Below, piece after piece: positions 29,292 through 37,647 of a DNA stretch of 64,000 nucleotides. A model generated the notes under the pieces. That model was not told where the DNA came from. It saw only the letters and a program-made list of their open reading frames with translations, and ran no database searches. Position 1 is the first letter of the stretch, and the number at the start of each line of letters is the position of its first letter. Position numbers and translations under genes: made by a program. Source of the stretch: CAVURS01 sp963795385. Its GTDB lineage: Bacteria; Actinomycetota; Actinomycetes; Actinomycetales; CAVURS01. Location of the stretch: the NCBI GenBank assembly GCA_963795385.1, contig CAWCHK010000009.1:1-64000 (forward strand), given 5' to 3'.

Positions 29292-29609
29292 TCAGCCGCG
29301 CAGGAGGGCGCGGGCGGTGCGGGCCTCCTCGGGGAAGACCAGGACCCGGGGGCCGTCCACCGTGCGGGCCATCGTGGCCCGGATGCCGGCGTCGACCAGC
29401 TTGAGCCGGAGCATCTCCGCCTCGACGACGCTGCCCGGCGAGGCGACCGGCACCAGCGCGCCGTACTCGTCCTCGTGACCGGGCCGGACCGGCCGCTCGA
29501 CCACCGACCCGCCGTGCGAGAAGGCCCACCGCAGCAACAGCGCCAGCACGCCGACGACGAGCAGGGCGATGCCCGGACCCCACAAGTAGCCCGCCTCGCT
29601 GCCCGGCAC
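29292..29609 (-). CDS. Membrane protein with DUF2007-like domain
   Basis: A 105-residue protein. One N-terminal transmembrane helix (GPGIALLVVGVLALLLRWAF) is followed by a short linker and a ferredoxin-like domain whose PGSVVEAEMLRLKLVDAGI and GPRVLVFPEEARTARALL match the DUF2007 putative signal-transducing family. GTG 29609 is chosen because the hydrophobic helix follows directly. It is divergent from the dehydrogenase at 29644 and convergent with murA. Role unknown. Confidence 0.7.
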   Translation of the reverse strand: MPGSEAGYLWGPGIALLVVGVLALLLRWAFSHGGSVVERPVRPGHEDEYGALVPVASPGSVVEAEMLRLKLVDAGIRATMARTVDGPRVLVFPEEARTARALLRG

Positions 29610-29643
29610 GACCCCAGTCTCCCGCTGGCGTAACCTCCGCGCC

Positions 29644-30510
29644 ATGGCAGACAAACCAAACGGTCCGCTGGTCGTCGTGGGCGCGGGGCTGATGGGGTCG
29701 GGCATCGCCCAGGTCGCCGCCACCGCCGGCCACGACGTCATCCTGCGCGACGTCACCGGCGACGCCCTGGCCCGCGGCACGTCGGGCATCGCCCGCTCGC
29801 TCGACCGCTTCGTCGACAAGGCGACGCTGAGCCGCGAGGAGGCCGACGCGGCCATCGCCCGGATCACGACGACCACCGACCTGGACTGCGTCAGCGGGGC
29901 CGGCCTGGTCGTCGAGGCGGTGTTCGAGAGCCTGGACGTCAAGACCGAGCTCTTCGCCGAGCTGGACCGGCTCGCACCGGCCGGCGCGCTCCTGGCGACG
30001 AACACCTCGGCCATCCCGATCACCCGGATCGCCGCCGCGACCGATCGGCCGGAGTCGGTCGTTGGTACGCACTTCTTCTCGCCGGTGCCGATGATGGCCC
30101 TGTGCGAGCTGGTCCGCGGCTACAAGACCAGTGACGAGACCCTGGCCCGGGCTCGAGCCTTCGCGGAGTCGGTCGGCAAGACCTGCGTGGTCGTCAACCG
30201 CGATGTCGCGGGCTTCGTGACGACCCGGCTGATCGCGGCCTTGGCCATGGAGGCCGTCCGGCTGGTCGAGAGCGGGGTGGCGAGCGCCGAGGACGTCGAC
30301 GTCGCCTGCAAGCTCGGCTTCGGCCACGCGATGGGCCCGCTCGCGACGACCGACCTCACCGGGGTCGACATCCTGCGCAACGCCTCCCAGAACATCTACG
30401 ACGAGACCCAGGACGAGAAGTTCGCCCCGCCGGAGCTGCTCAACCGGATGGTCAGCGCCGGCGACCTGGGCCGCAAGTCCGGTCGCGGCTTCTACACCTA
30501 CGACCGCTGA
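29644..30510 (+). CDS. 3-hydroxybutyryl-CoA dehydrogenase
   Basis: A 288-residue NAD(P)-dependent 3-hydroxyacyl-CoA dehydrogenase. Rossmann motif VVGAGLMGSGIAQVAA, TNTSAIPITRIAAATD, the catalytic His in VGTHFFSPVPMM, the Glu in ALCELVRG, and a C-terminal helical dimer domain ending GRKSGRGFYTYDR. It is the stand-alone (Hbd/FadB2) size. It interconverts acetoacetyl-CoA and 3-hydroxybutyryl-CoA, placing it in front of Ccr in C4 acyl-CoA metabolism. ATG 29644 is 7 nt after TAACCT (29631-29636), so probably leaderless. Confidence 0.92.
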   Translation: MADKPNGPLVVVGAGLMGSGIAQVAATAGHDVILRDVTGDALARGTSGIARSLDRFVDKATLSREEADAAIARITTTTDLDCVSGAGLVVEAVFESLDVKTELFAELDRLAPAGALLATNTSAIPITRIAAATDRPESVVGTHFFSPVPMMALCELVRGYKTSDETLARARAFAESVGKTCVVVNRDVAGFVTTRLIAALAMEAVRLVESGVASAEDVDVACKLGFGHAMGPLATTDLTGVDILRNASQNIYDETQDEKFAPPELLNRMVSAGDLGRKSGRGFYTYDR

Positions 30511-30546
30511 CCCGGCGCCCTCGCCGCCGCGTGCGATAGTCCTCGG

Positions 30547-32424
30547 GTGCACTTTGCCCTCGGCGTCGTGGCCATCGTCGTCGTGGTGGCGGCGGTGTCC
30601 GCGGGTGCGCGCCGGGTCGGCCGGTCCGCGCCGTTGCTGCTCACCCTGGTCGGCGTGGTCGGCTCGTACCTGCCGTTCATCCCGAACTACCACCTGGACC
30701 CGGACCTCGTCCTCATCGGCCTCCTGCCACCCCTGCTGTACGCCGCGTCGATCCGTACGTCCCTGATCGACGTACGCCGCAACCGGCGCCCGATCGCGCT
30801 GCTGTCGGTCGGGCTGGTGGTGTTCACCGCCTTCGTGGTCGCGGTGGTGGTCCGCTGGCTGGTGCCGGACCTGCCGTTCGCCGCCGCGTTCGCCCTGGGG
30901 GCGGTCGTCGCCCCTCCGGACGCCGTGGCGGCCACGGCGGTCGCGCGGCGGGTCGGGCTGCCCCGGCGGATCGTGGCCATCCTCGAGGGCGAGAGCCTGG
31001 TCAACGACGCCACGGCGCTCGTCCTGCTCCGGACGGCGACCGGTGCCCTGACCGCGTCGGTGTCGGTCGTCCACGTCGGGCTGGACTTCGTCCGGGCCGC
31101 GGCCGGGGGAGTCCTGGTCGGGCTGGCGGTAGCCCTCGTCCTGGCCAAGGTCCGCCGGCGGATCGACGACCCGGTGCTGGACACGACCCTGTCCTTCGTC
31201 GCGCCGTTCCTGGCCTACCTGCCGGCCGAGGAGCTGCACGCATCTGGCGTCCTCGCCGTCGTGGTGACCGGAATCGCGTTGGGGCACAAGGCCTACACGC
31301 TGCAGTCAGCATCGTCCCGGCTGTCCGAGCGGATCAACTGGGCGACGGTTCAGTTCCTGCTGGAGAACGCCGTCTTCCTGCTGATCGGGCTCCAGGTCAA
31401 GCATGTCGTGCAGCAGGCCCGCGGCGGCTCGATGTCCGACGGCCGCCTCGTCCTGGTCTGTGCCGCAGTGCTGCTGGCCGTCGTGGTGGCCCGGCCGGTC
31501 TGGGTCTTCCCCGCGACGTACCTGCCGCGGCTCATCCCGGCCGTGAAGCGGGCCGACGCCAACCCGCCGTGGCAGGTGCCGGCGGCGATCTCCTGGGCCG
31601 GCATGCGTGGGGTGGTCACGCTGGCCGCCGTGTTCGCGCTGCCGGACTCCGTGCCGAACGTCGACGTGCTGCGGATGGCGGCGTTCGTCGTGGTGGCCGG
31701 AACGCTCTTCGTGCAGGGACCGACGCTGCCGATGCTGGTCCGGGCGCTCAAGCTGCCCCGGCCGGACCCCCTGGAGGACGCCCTGCAGGAGGCGGTGGCC
31801 CTGCAGCACGCCACCCAGGCCGGGATCGCCCGCCTGGACGAGGTGGTCGACGGGTCCGAGCCGGAGTCCACGATCAACCAGCTGCGCGGGCGCGGCATCA
31901 AGCGGGCCAACTCGGCGTGGGAGCGGCTCGGCCGGCCCGAGCGCGAGTGGGAGACGCCGAGCGAGACCTATCGGCGGCTGCGGCTGGTGATGCTGCAGGC
32001 GGAGCGGGAGAGCGTGCTGACCGGCTCCGAGGCCGGCGAGCTGCCGGACGAGGTGGCCCGCTCGCTGATGGCGATGATGGACGTCGAGGAGAGCACGCTG
32101 GACCGGATCGGGGCCCGGGACGACGCTCTGGAGCGGGTCGAGGACCTGACCGGGCACGCGCTCGCCGGCAGCTGCGAGCACCTGCGCGAGGCGCCGACGG
32201 TGGTCCAGCCGCTGACTCCGGACGGGTGCTTCGAGTGCCTCCAGGACGGGCTGAAGTGGGTGCACCTGAGGCTGTGCCTGAGCTGCGGCCACGTCGGCTG
32301 CTGCGACTCCTCGATCGGCCGGCACGCTGCGCAGCACTACCGCGGGACCGAGCACCCGGTCATGCGGAGCTTCGAGCCCGGTGAGGCCTGGCGCTGGTGC
32401 TACGTCGACGAGCTGGTGGACTGA
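30547..32424 (+). CDS. CPA1 Na+/H+ antiporter fused to a UBP-type zinc finger
   Basis: A 625-residue protein. Residues about 1-400 are a cation:proton antiporter with roughly 12 helices and the ion-binding segments VVAPPDAVAATAVARR and EGESLVNDATALVL, as in NhaP/NHE. Residues about 410-530 are a soluble helical regulatory region. The last 85 residues are a ZnF-UBP domain: CEHLREAP, DGCFECLQDG, LRLCLSCGHVGCCDSS, GRHAAQHYRGTEHPVM, with the full set of Cys/His ligands. The GTG start is 6 nt after GATAGT (30535-30540). Extrudes Na+ or K+ against protons; the finger's ligand is unknown. Confidence 0.9.
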   Translation: MHFALGVVAIVVVVAAVSAGARRVGRSAPLLLTLVGVVGSYLPFIPNYHLDPDLVLIGLLPPLLYAASIRTSLIDVRRNRRPIALLSVGLVVFTAFVVAVVVRWLVPDLPFAAAFALGAVVAPPDAVAATAVARRVGLPRRIVAILEGESLVNDATALVLLRTATGALTASVSVVHVGLDFVRAAAGGVLVGLAVALVLAKVRRRIDDPVLDTTLSFVAPFLAYLPAEELHASGVLAVVVTGIALGHKAYTLQSASSRLSERINWATVQFLLENAVFLLIGLQVKHVVQQARGGSMSDGRLVLVCAAVLLAVVVARPVWVFPATYLPRLIPAVKRADANPPWQVPAAISWAGMRGVVTLAAVFALPDSVPNVDVLRMAAFVVVAGTLFVQGPTLPMLVRALKLPRPDPLEDALQEAVALQHATQAGIARLDEVVDGSEPESTINQLRGRGIKRANSAWERLGRPEREWETPSETYRRLRLVMLQAERESVLTGSEAGELPDEVARSLMAMMDVEESTLDRIGARDDALERVEDLTGHALAGSCEHLREAPTVVQPLTPDGCFECLQDGLKWVHLRLCLSCGHVGCCDSSIGRHAAQHYRGTEHPVMRSFEPGEAWRWCYVDELVD

Positions 32425-32518
32425 CCGGCGGTCCCGCCGGCTGCAGCGTGCCGGCCTGTGGCCGGGCTCACCCACCGGCGGCCTCCCTTCCGCGCCGACC
32501 CGCAGGTACGGTGCCAAC

Positions 32519-34561
32519 GTGCGCGACAAGCCCTGGGTCATGCGGACCTACGCCGGGCACTCCAGCGCGGCCGAGTCCAACGCGCTCTACCGCCGCAACC
32601 TGGACAAGGGCCAGACCGGCCTGTCGGTCGCGTTCGACCTCCCGACCCAGACCGGCTACGACCCGGACCATCCACTGGCCCGCGGCGAGGTCGGCAAGGT
32701 CGGCGTCCCGGTGGCCAACCTCGGCGACCTGACCGCGCTGTTCGACGGCATCGACCTGGCCGCGATGAACACGTCGATGACGATCAACGCCACCGCGATG
32801 TGGCTGCTCGCGCTCTACCAGGTGGTCGCGGAGCAGCAGGCCGAGGCCGCCGGCGCGGATCCCGCCGACGCCGTACGCCGGCTCACCGGCACCACGCAGA
32901 ACGACATCATCAAGGAGTACCTCTCCCGAGGGACCTACGTCTTCCCGCCCGGGCCGTCGTTGCGGCTCAGCACCGACATCGTGGCGTACGCCGCCGTGGC
33001 GATGCCGAAGTGGAACCCCATCAACATCTGCAGCTACCACCTGCAGGAGGCCGGCGCGACGCCGGTGCAGGAGCTGGCGTTCGCGCTCTGCACGGCCATC
33101 GCGGTGCTGGACGCGGTCCGCGCGTCCGGCCAGGTGCCGCCGGAGCGGTTCGGTGACGTCGTGGCGCGAATCTCCTTCTTCGTCAACGCCGGCGTGCGGT
33201 TCGTCGAGGAGATGTGCAAGATGCGCGCGTTCGTCGCCCTCTGGGACGACCTGACCCGGACCCGGTACGGCGTCGAGGACCCGGCCCAGCGGCGCTTCCG
33301 GTACGGCGTGCAGGTGAACTCGCTCGGCCTGACCGAGGCCCAGCCGGAGAACAACGTCCAGCGGATCGTCCTGGAGATGCTCGCGGTGACGCTGTCCAAG
33401 GACGCCCGGGCCCGCGCGGTCCAGCTACCGGCCTGGAACGAGGCGCTGGGCCTGCCGCGCCCCTGGGACCAGCAGTGGAGCCTGCGGCTGCAGCAGGTCC
33501 TGGCCTTCGAGTCCGACCTGCTGGAGCACGAGGATCTCTTCGCCGGGTCGGTCGTCGTCGAGACCCGCGTGGCCGAGCTGGTGGCGGCGGCCCGGGAGGA
33601 GATCGACCGGGTCCAGGCGATGGGCGGCGCGGTCGCCGCGGTCGAGAGCGGCTACCTCAAGTCCGAGCTGGTCGGTGCCCACGCCCGGCACCGGGCCCGC
33701 GTGGAGTCGGGCGAGACCGTCGTCGTCGGCGTCAACCGGTTCACCTCCAGCGAGCCCAGCCCTCTGACGGCCGACCTGGACCACGCCGTGCAGTCGGTCG
33801 ACCCGGCAGCCGAGGAGTCCGCGGCCAAAGCCGTTGCGGCGTGGCGGATCTCGCGGGACTCGGATCCGCTCCGGGCTGCGGAGGCCGTGGCGGCACTGGA
33901 GCAGCTCCGCGCCGACGCCCACACCGAGGTCAACCTGATGACCGCGACGCTGCGCTGCGCGCGAGCGGGTGTGACGACGGGAGAGTGGGCCGGGGTCCTG
34001 CGCCGGGTGTTCGGGGAGTTCCGCGCACCCACCGGCGTGAGCGGCACGATCGTCTCCTCGCCCGTGCACGGCGAGGCCGCGGACGAGCTGGCCCGGGTGC
34101 GGGCCGCGGTGCGCGAGACGGGCGAGGAGCTGGGCGGCCGGCTGCGGCTGCTCGTCGGCAAGCCGGGGTTGGACGGGCACAGCAACGGCGCGGAGCAGGT
34201 CGCCGTCCGGGCCCGTGACGTCGGCTTCGAGGTGGTCTACCAGGGCATCCGGCTCACCCCCGAGCAGATCGTCGCGGCCGCGGTGGCCGAGGACGTGCAC
34301 TGCGTCGGGCTGTCGGTCCTGTCCGGCTCACACCTGTCCCTCGTCCCGGACGTGCTGACCCGGATGCACGCCGCCGGTCTGGACGACGTGCCGCTCGTGG
34401 TCGGCGGGATCATCCCCGAGAGTGATGCCCGCGTGCTGCTCGACCACGGTGTGGCCGCGGTCTTCACGCCGAAGGACCACTCGTTGACCACGATGATGGG
34501 CAGCATCGTCGAGGAGATCCGCCGGGCCCGAGGTCTGGCGAAGGAGCCGGTCACCACGTGA
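32519..34561 (+). CDS. meaA: Ethylmalonyl-CoA mutase, MeaA type
   Basis: A 680-residue coenzyme-B12 acyl-CoA mutase with TIM barrel and C-terminal B12 domain in one chain. The N-terminus DKPWVMRTYAGHSSAAESN and GLSVAFDLPTQTGYDPDHP are characteristic of MeaA/Ecm as I know it from Streptomyces, not of methylmalonyl-CoA mutase. The cobalamin site is GLDGHSNGAEQV (DxHxxG), with GLSVLSGSH and VGGIIP. It converts ethylmalonyl-CoA to methylsuccinyl-CoA. The partner Ccr is encoded at 52-53 kb. GTG 32519 is 6 nt from TACGGT (32507-32512); the MFS gene overlaps its stop by 4 nt. Confidence 0.93.
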   Translation: MRDKPWVMRTYAGHSSAAESNALYRRNLDKGQTGLSVAFDLPTQTGYDPDHPLARGEVGKVGVPVANLGDLTALFDGIDLAAMNTSMTINATAMWLLALYQVVAEQQAEAAGADPADAVRRLTGTTQNDIIKEYLSRGTYVFPPGPSLRLSTDIVAYAAVAMPKWNPINICSYHLQEAGATPVQELAFALCTAIAVLDAVRASGQVPPERFGDVVARISFFVNAGVRFVEEMCKMRAFVALWDDLTRTRYGVEDPAQRRFRYGVQVNSLGLTEAQPENNVQRIVLEMLAVTLSKDARARAVQLPAWNEALGLPRPWDQQWSLRLQQVLAFESDLLEHEDLFAGSVVVETRVAELVAAAREEIDRVQAMGGAVAAVESGYLKSELVGAHARHRARVESGETVVVGVNRFTSSEPSPLTADLDHAVQSVDPAAEESAAKAVAAWRISRDSDPLRAAEAVAALEQLRADAHTEVNLMTATLRCARAGVTTGEWAGVLRRVFGEFRAPTGVSGTIVSSPVHGEAADELARVRAAVRETGEELGGRLRLLVGKPGLDGHSNGAEQVAVRARDVGFEVVYQGIRLTPEQIVAAAVAEDVHCVGLSVLSGSHLSLVPDVLTRMHAAGLDDVPLVVGGIIPESDARVLLDHGVAAVFTPKDHSLTTMMGSIVEEIRRARGLAKEPVTT

Positions 34562-35862
34562 GCCACAACCCCCTGGCCCTGCTCCGCAGGGTCGCCGCCG
34601 ACGTGCGACCGTTGCAGTACGAGGACTTCCGACGCCTGTGGATCGGGCAGGGCGTGTCCTTCGTCGGCTTCCAACTCACCGCGGTGGCCGTCTCGGTGCA
34701 GATGTACGCCGTCACGCGATCCTCGTCCTGGGTCGGCCTGATCGGCCTGGCCGCCCTGCTGCCGCTGGTGGTCTTCGGCCTCTACGGCGGCGCGATCTCG
34801 GATGCGGTGGACCGCCGCCTGCTCTACATCGCGTCGTCCAGCCTGGTCTGGGCGGCCACCGGTGGCCTCCTGCTCCAGGCACTGTTGCACCTGGACAACC
34901 GTTGGCTGCTGCTGGCCCTCGTGGCGATCCAGACGGTCGGCTTCGCCGTCTCCTCGCCGGTGCGAGGTGCGATCGTGCCGCGCCTGCTGCCCGAGGAGCT
35001 GGTCCCGGCGGGCAACACCCTGAACTTCACGATGAGCACGGCGGGCGCGGTCGTCGGCCCGCTGCTCGCCGGTGTGGTCCTGGCGCACGGCAGCTTCGCG
35101 CTCGCGTACGGCCTGGATGCCGCGCTGTTCACGGTCGGCTTCTACGCGGCCCTGCGGCTGCCTCCCATCCCTCCGCTCGGTGAGAAGGTCCGGCCCGGGC
35201 TGCGCTCGGTGGTCGAGGGCCTGGCCTTCATCGCGACCCGGCCCGTGCTGCTGATGTCCTTCGTCGTCGACATCGCGGCGATGGTGCTGGCGATGCCCAA
35301 GGCGCTCTTCCCCCAGGTCGCCGTCGACCGCTTCCACGACGTCGGTGCGGTCGGCTGGCTCTACGCCGCCATCGCGATCGGGTCGGTGGCGGCCGGCCTC
35401 GCCTCCGGGTGGATCGGCCGGGTCCGCCGTCAGGGGGTCGCGCTGATCGGCGCGGTCGTGGTCTGGGGGACGGCCGTGGCCCTGGCCGGTCTGGCCCACA
35501 GCCTGTGGCTGGCGGTGCTGCTGCTCGCGTTCGGCGGCGCCGCGGACCTCGTCTCTGCGGTCTACCGGCAGACGATCCTGCAGACCTACGCACCCGACCA
35601 GCTGCGGGGCCGGCTGCAGGGCGTCTTCACCGTGGTCGTCGCCGGGGGGCCGCGGCTGGGCGACCTGCGGGCCGGCTTCACCGCCGGCGGGGTCGGGGTC
35701 ACCGCGTCGTGGGTCGGGGGCGGCATCGCCTGTGTCGTCCTGGTCCTGGCCCTCGGAGCGGCGGTCCCGGCCCTGCGGCACTACCGGGTCCCCGACCGAG
35801 CGGGCGAGGAGCTGCGGCCGGGGGACCGGCCCGACGCGGGCCTCGGGACGGCCGAGGCCTGA
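34558..35862 (+). CDS. MFS exporter, EntS/MFS_3 type
   Basis: A 434-residue, 12-helix transporter. Between helices 2 and 3 it has YGGAISDAVDRRLLYIASS, the DxxDRR form of MFS motif A used by the EntS/TetV branch, and around the centre SSPVRGAIVPRLLPEELVPAGN. The C-terminus is Asp/Gly-rich and cytosolic. The start GTG overlaps the meaA stop (GTGA), so it is translationally coupled to the mutase; what it exports cannot be told from sequence. Convergent with the aminotransferase 13 bp away. Intact. Confidence 0.88.
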   Translation: MSHNPLALLRRVAADVRPLQYEDFRRLWIGQGVSFVGFQLTAVAVSVQMYAVTRSSSWVGLIGLAALLPLVVFGLYGGAISDAVDRRLLYIASSSLVWAATGGLLLQALLHLDNRWLLLALVAIQTVGFAVSSPVRGAIVPRLLPEELVPAGNTLNFTMSTAGAVVGPLLAGVVLAHGSFALAYGLDAALFTVGFYAALRLPPIPPLGEKVRPGLRSVVEGLAFIATRPVLLMSFVVDIAAMVLAMPKALFPQVAVDRFHDVGAVGWLYAAIAIGSVAAGLASGWIGRVRRQGVALIGAVVVWGTAVALAGLAHSLWLAVLLLAFGGAADLVSAVYRQTILQTYAPDQLRGRLQGVFTVVVAGGPRLGDLRAGFTAGGVGVTASWVGGGIACVVLVLALGAAVPALRHYRVPDRAGEELRPGDRPDAGLGTAEA

Positions 35863-35875
35863 CCCGCCGCCGTTC

Positions 35876-37096
35876 CTACTCGCTGGGGTCGAACGCCTCG
35901 CCCAGCCGATGGGCCAGCTCGGAGACCCGCTCGCGGGACGTGGCGATGTTGACCCGAACGTGACCCTCGCCGCCCGGGCCGAAGTCGCGGCCGTCACGGA
36001 CCATGACCCGGGTCCGCTCGAGCGCCACCGCCGCGGGGTCGTCGACGCCGTACGCACGCAGGTCCAGCCAGGTCAGGTACGTCGCCTCGAGCGGCCGCAA
36101 CCGGGCCCGCGGCAGCCGCTCGGCGACCAGCTCGGCGAACAGGTCGCGGTTGCCGGCCAGGTGGTCCAGGGCGGTGTCCAGCCACGGCTCGCCCGCGTCG
36201 TACGCCGCGATGTTGGCCACGATTCCCAGCGGTGAGACGCCGTGGTTGGCGACAGTCGGCAGGCCCGCCAGCACCGCCGCGTCGGCCGGGCTGCCGCTGA
36301 CCAGCTGGGCGCACTTGAGGCCGGGCAGGTTGAACGCCTTGCTCGCCGACAGCAGCGTCGTGACGTGGCCCGCGGTGCCCTCGAGCGAGGCGTACGGCGT
36401 GTGCCGCCCGCCGGGCAGGACGAGCGGTGCGTGGATCTCGTCCGAGATCACCCGCGCCCCGTGCCGGAGGACGACGTCCCGCAGGGCGGCCAGCTCCTCC
36501 GGCCGCCAGGACCGGCCCCAGGGGTTGTGGGGGTTGCAGAGCAGCAGGGTCCGGGCCCCGGCCCGCAGCGCGGCGTCGATGCCGTCGAGGTCGAGCGTGG
36601 CCGTCTCGGCGTCCGGATCCAGCCGGACCGTGACGACGGCCCGGCCGGTCAGCGGGACGGCCTCCAGGAACGGCGGGTACGCCGGCGTCGGCACCACGAC
36701 CGGCGCGTCCTCGCACAGTGTCGTCAGCGCAAGCATGACGCCCGCCATGACGTCACCGATGGCGAGGACCGACGTGGGCTCGATGTCCCACCCGTAGCGG
36801 CGTGCGGCGAAACCCGTTGTGGCGGTGCGCAATCGGGCTATCGACGCGGCACTGGGATAGCCGAACCGGCCCACCCGTACGGCGTCCGTGATGGCATCGA
36901 CGACAGCGGGGCACGGTGCGTAGTCGCTCTCGGCCACCCAGGCCGGCAGGACCCCCGCGGGTGCTGCGGCCCAGTTCAGGTCGCCGCGGGACCGCAGGTC
37001 CGCCTCCGTCACGTCGTCGAAGCCGGCGGCGTCGGAGACTCCGGAGGCACCGGTGGGAGGCTCGCGCTCGATCGCGGGGAGCGGCTGGTCGGCCAT
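35876..37096 (-). CDS. PatB/MalY-type PLP aminotransferase or C-S lyase
   Basis: A 406-residue fold-type I PLP enzyme. It shows LPAWVAESDYAPCPAVVDAI near the N-terminus, PTPAYPPF, LLCNPHNPWGR, ISDEIHAPLVLPG and the PLP Lys in LLSASKAFNLPGLK, which together mark the MalY/PatB cystathionine beta-lyase branch. Likely reaction: cleavage of cystathionine or other cysteine S-conjugates to thiol, pyruvate and ammonia. It starts at ATG 37096. No sulfur gene is adjacent, so the exact substrate is open. Confidence 0.9.
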   Translation of the reverse strand: MADQPLPAIEREPPTGASGVSDAAGFDDVTEADLRSRGDLNWAAAPAGVLPAWVAESDYAPCPAVVDAITDAVRVGRFGYPSAASIARLRTATTGFAARRYGWDIEPTSVLAIGDVMAGVMLALTTLCEDAPVVVPTPAYPPFLEAVPLTGRAVVTVRLDPDAETATLDLDGIDAALRAGARTLLLCNPHNPWGRSWRPEELAALRDVVLRHGARVISDEIHAPLVLPGGRHTPYASLEGTAGHVTTLLSASKAFNLPGLKCAQLVSGSPADAAVLAGLPTVANHGVSPLGIVANIAAYDAGEPWLDTALDHLAGNRDLFAELVAERLPRARLRPLEATYLTWLDLRAYGVDDPAAVALERTRVMVRDGRDFGPGGEGHVRVNIATSRERVSELAHRLGEAFDPSE

Positions 37097-37180
37097 GGAA
37101 CCGATCCTGTCAGCCCATTGCCGTGGCCGGCCTGGAGGGCGACCATGACAGGTGTCGCCAGCGCCGCGAAGGAGCCGACC

Positions 37181-37564
37181 ATGATCTCGACCGCCCCCAT
37201 CACCGCCATCCTCCCGGTCTCGGACGTCGACCGGGCCAGCGCGTTCTACTCGGACCAGCTCGGGCTGGCCGACAAGGGAACCTCGCCCGACGGCAACCGG
37301 ATGTTCGCGGCCGCGGGTGGCTCGATGCTCGCGCTGATGTCCGCCGAGGAGGGCGCGCAGACGGCGCACACCGTGGTGAGCTTCGAGGTGCCGGACATCA
37401 TGGCGGAGATCTCCGCGCTGCAGGAGCGGGGCGTGACGTTCGAGGACTACGACCTGCCCGGCCTGAAGACCGTCGAGCACGTGTGCGTCATCGGCGCGGA
37501 CAGGGCGGCGTGGTTCAAGGACACCGAGGGCAACGTGCTCTGCCTGCACGAGCAGCGCGGCTAG
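37181..37564 (+). CDS. VOC family protein
   Basis: A 127-residue glyoxalase-fold protein: ITAILPVSDVDRASAFYSDQLGL, GGSMLALMSAEEGAQTAHTVVSFEVPDI, ERGVTFEDYDLPGLKTVEHV and AAWFKDTEGNVLCLHEQ. Two beta-alpha-beta-beta-beta modules are visible. ATG 37181 has AAGGAG 6 nt before it; an upstream in-frame ATG at 37145 lacks a site. The substrate is unknown; such proteins often bind small metabolites or antibiotics. Intact. Confidence 0.85.
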   Translation: MISTAPITAILPVSDVDRASAFYSDQLGLADKGTSPDGNRMFAAAGGSMLALMSAEEGAQTAHTVVSFEVPDIMAEISALQERGVTFEDYDLPGLKTVEHVCVIGADRAAWFKDTEGNVLCLHEQRG

Positions 37565-37597
37565 ACCGGCCGAGGCCCGGCTGGCGCGGCTCGGTCG

Positions 37598-37647
37598 GCT
37601 CGCTCACTCGCTCACTCGCTCACTCGCTCAGTCGCTCAGTCGCTCAC
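37598..37647. repeat. Tandem octamer repeat CTCGCTCA
   Basis: About six tandem copies of the 8-bp unit GCTCACTC (last copies GCTCAGTC). The block starts 34 nt past the VOC stop and runs through the stop codon of the convergent gamma-glutamyltransferase, encoding its final residues. A related octamer run is at 45163-45208. Confidence 0.8.

Noticed and set aside
37598..37647. Octamer tract as a short CRISPR or integration site
   Set aside because: Pure 8-bp tandem slippage-type repeat with no attachment-site or tRNA context.
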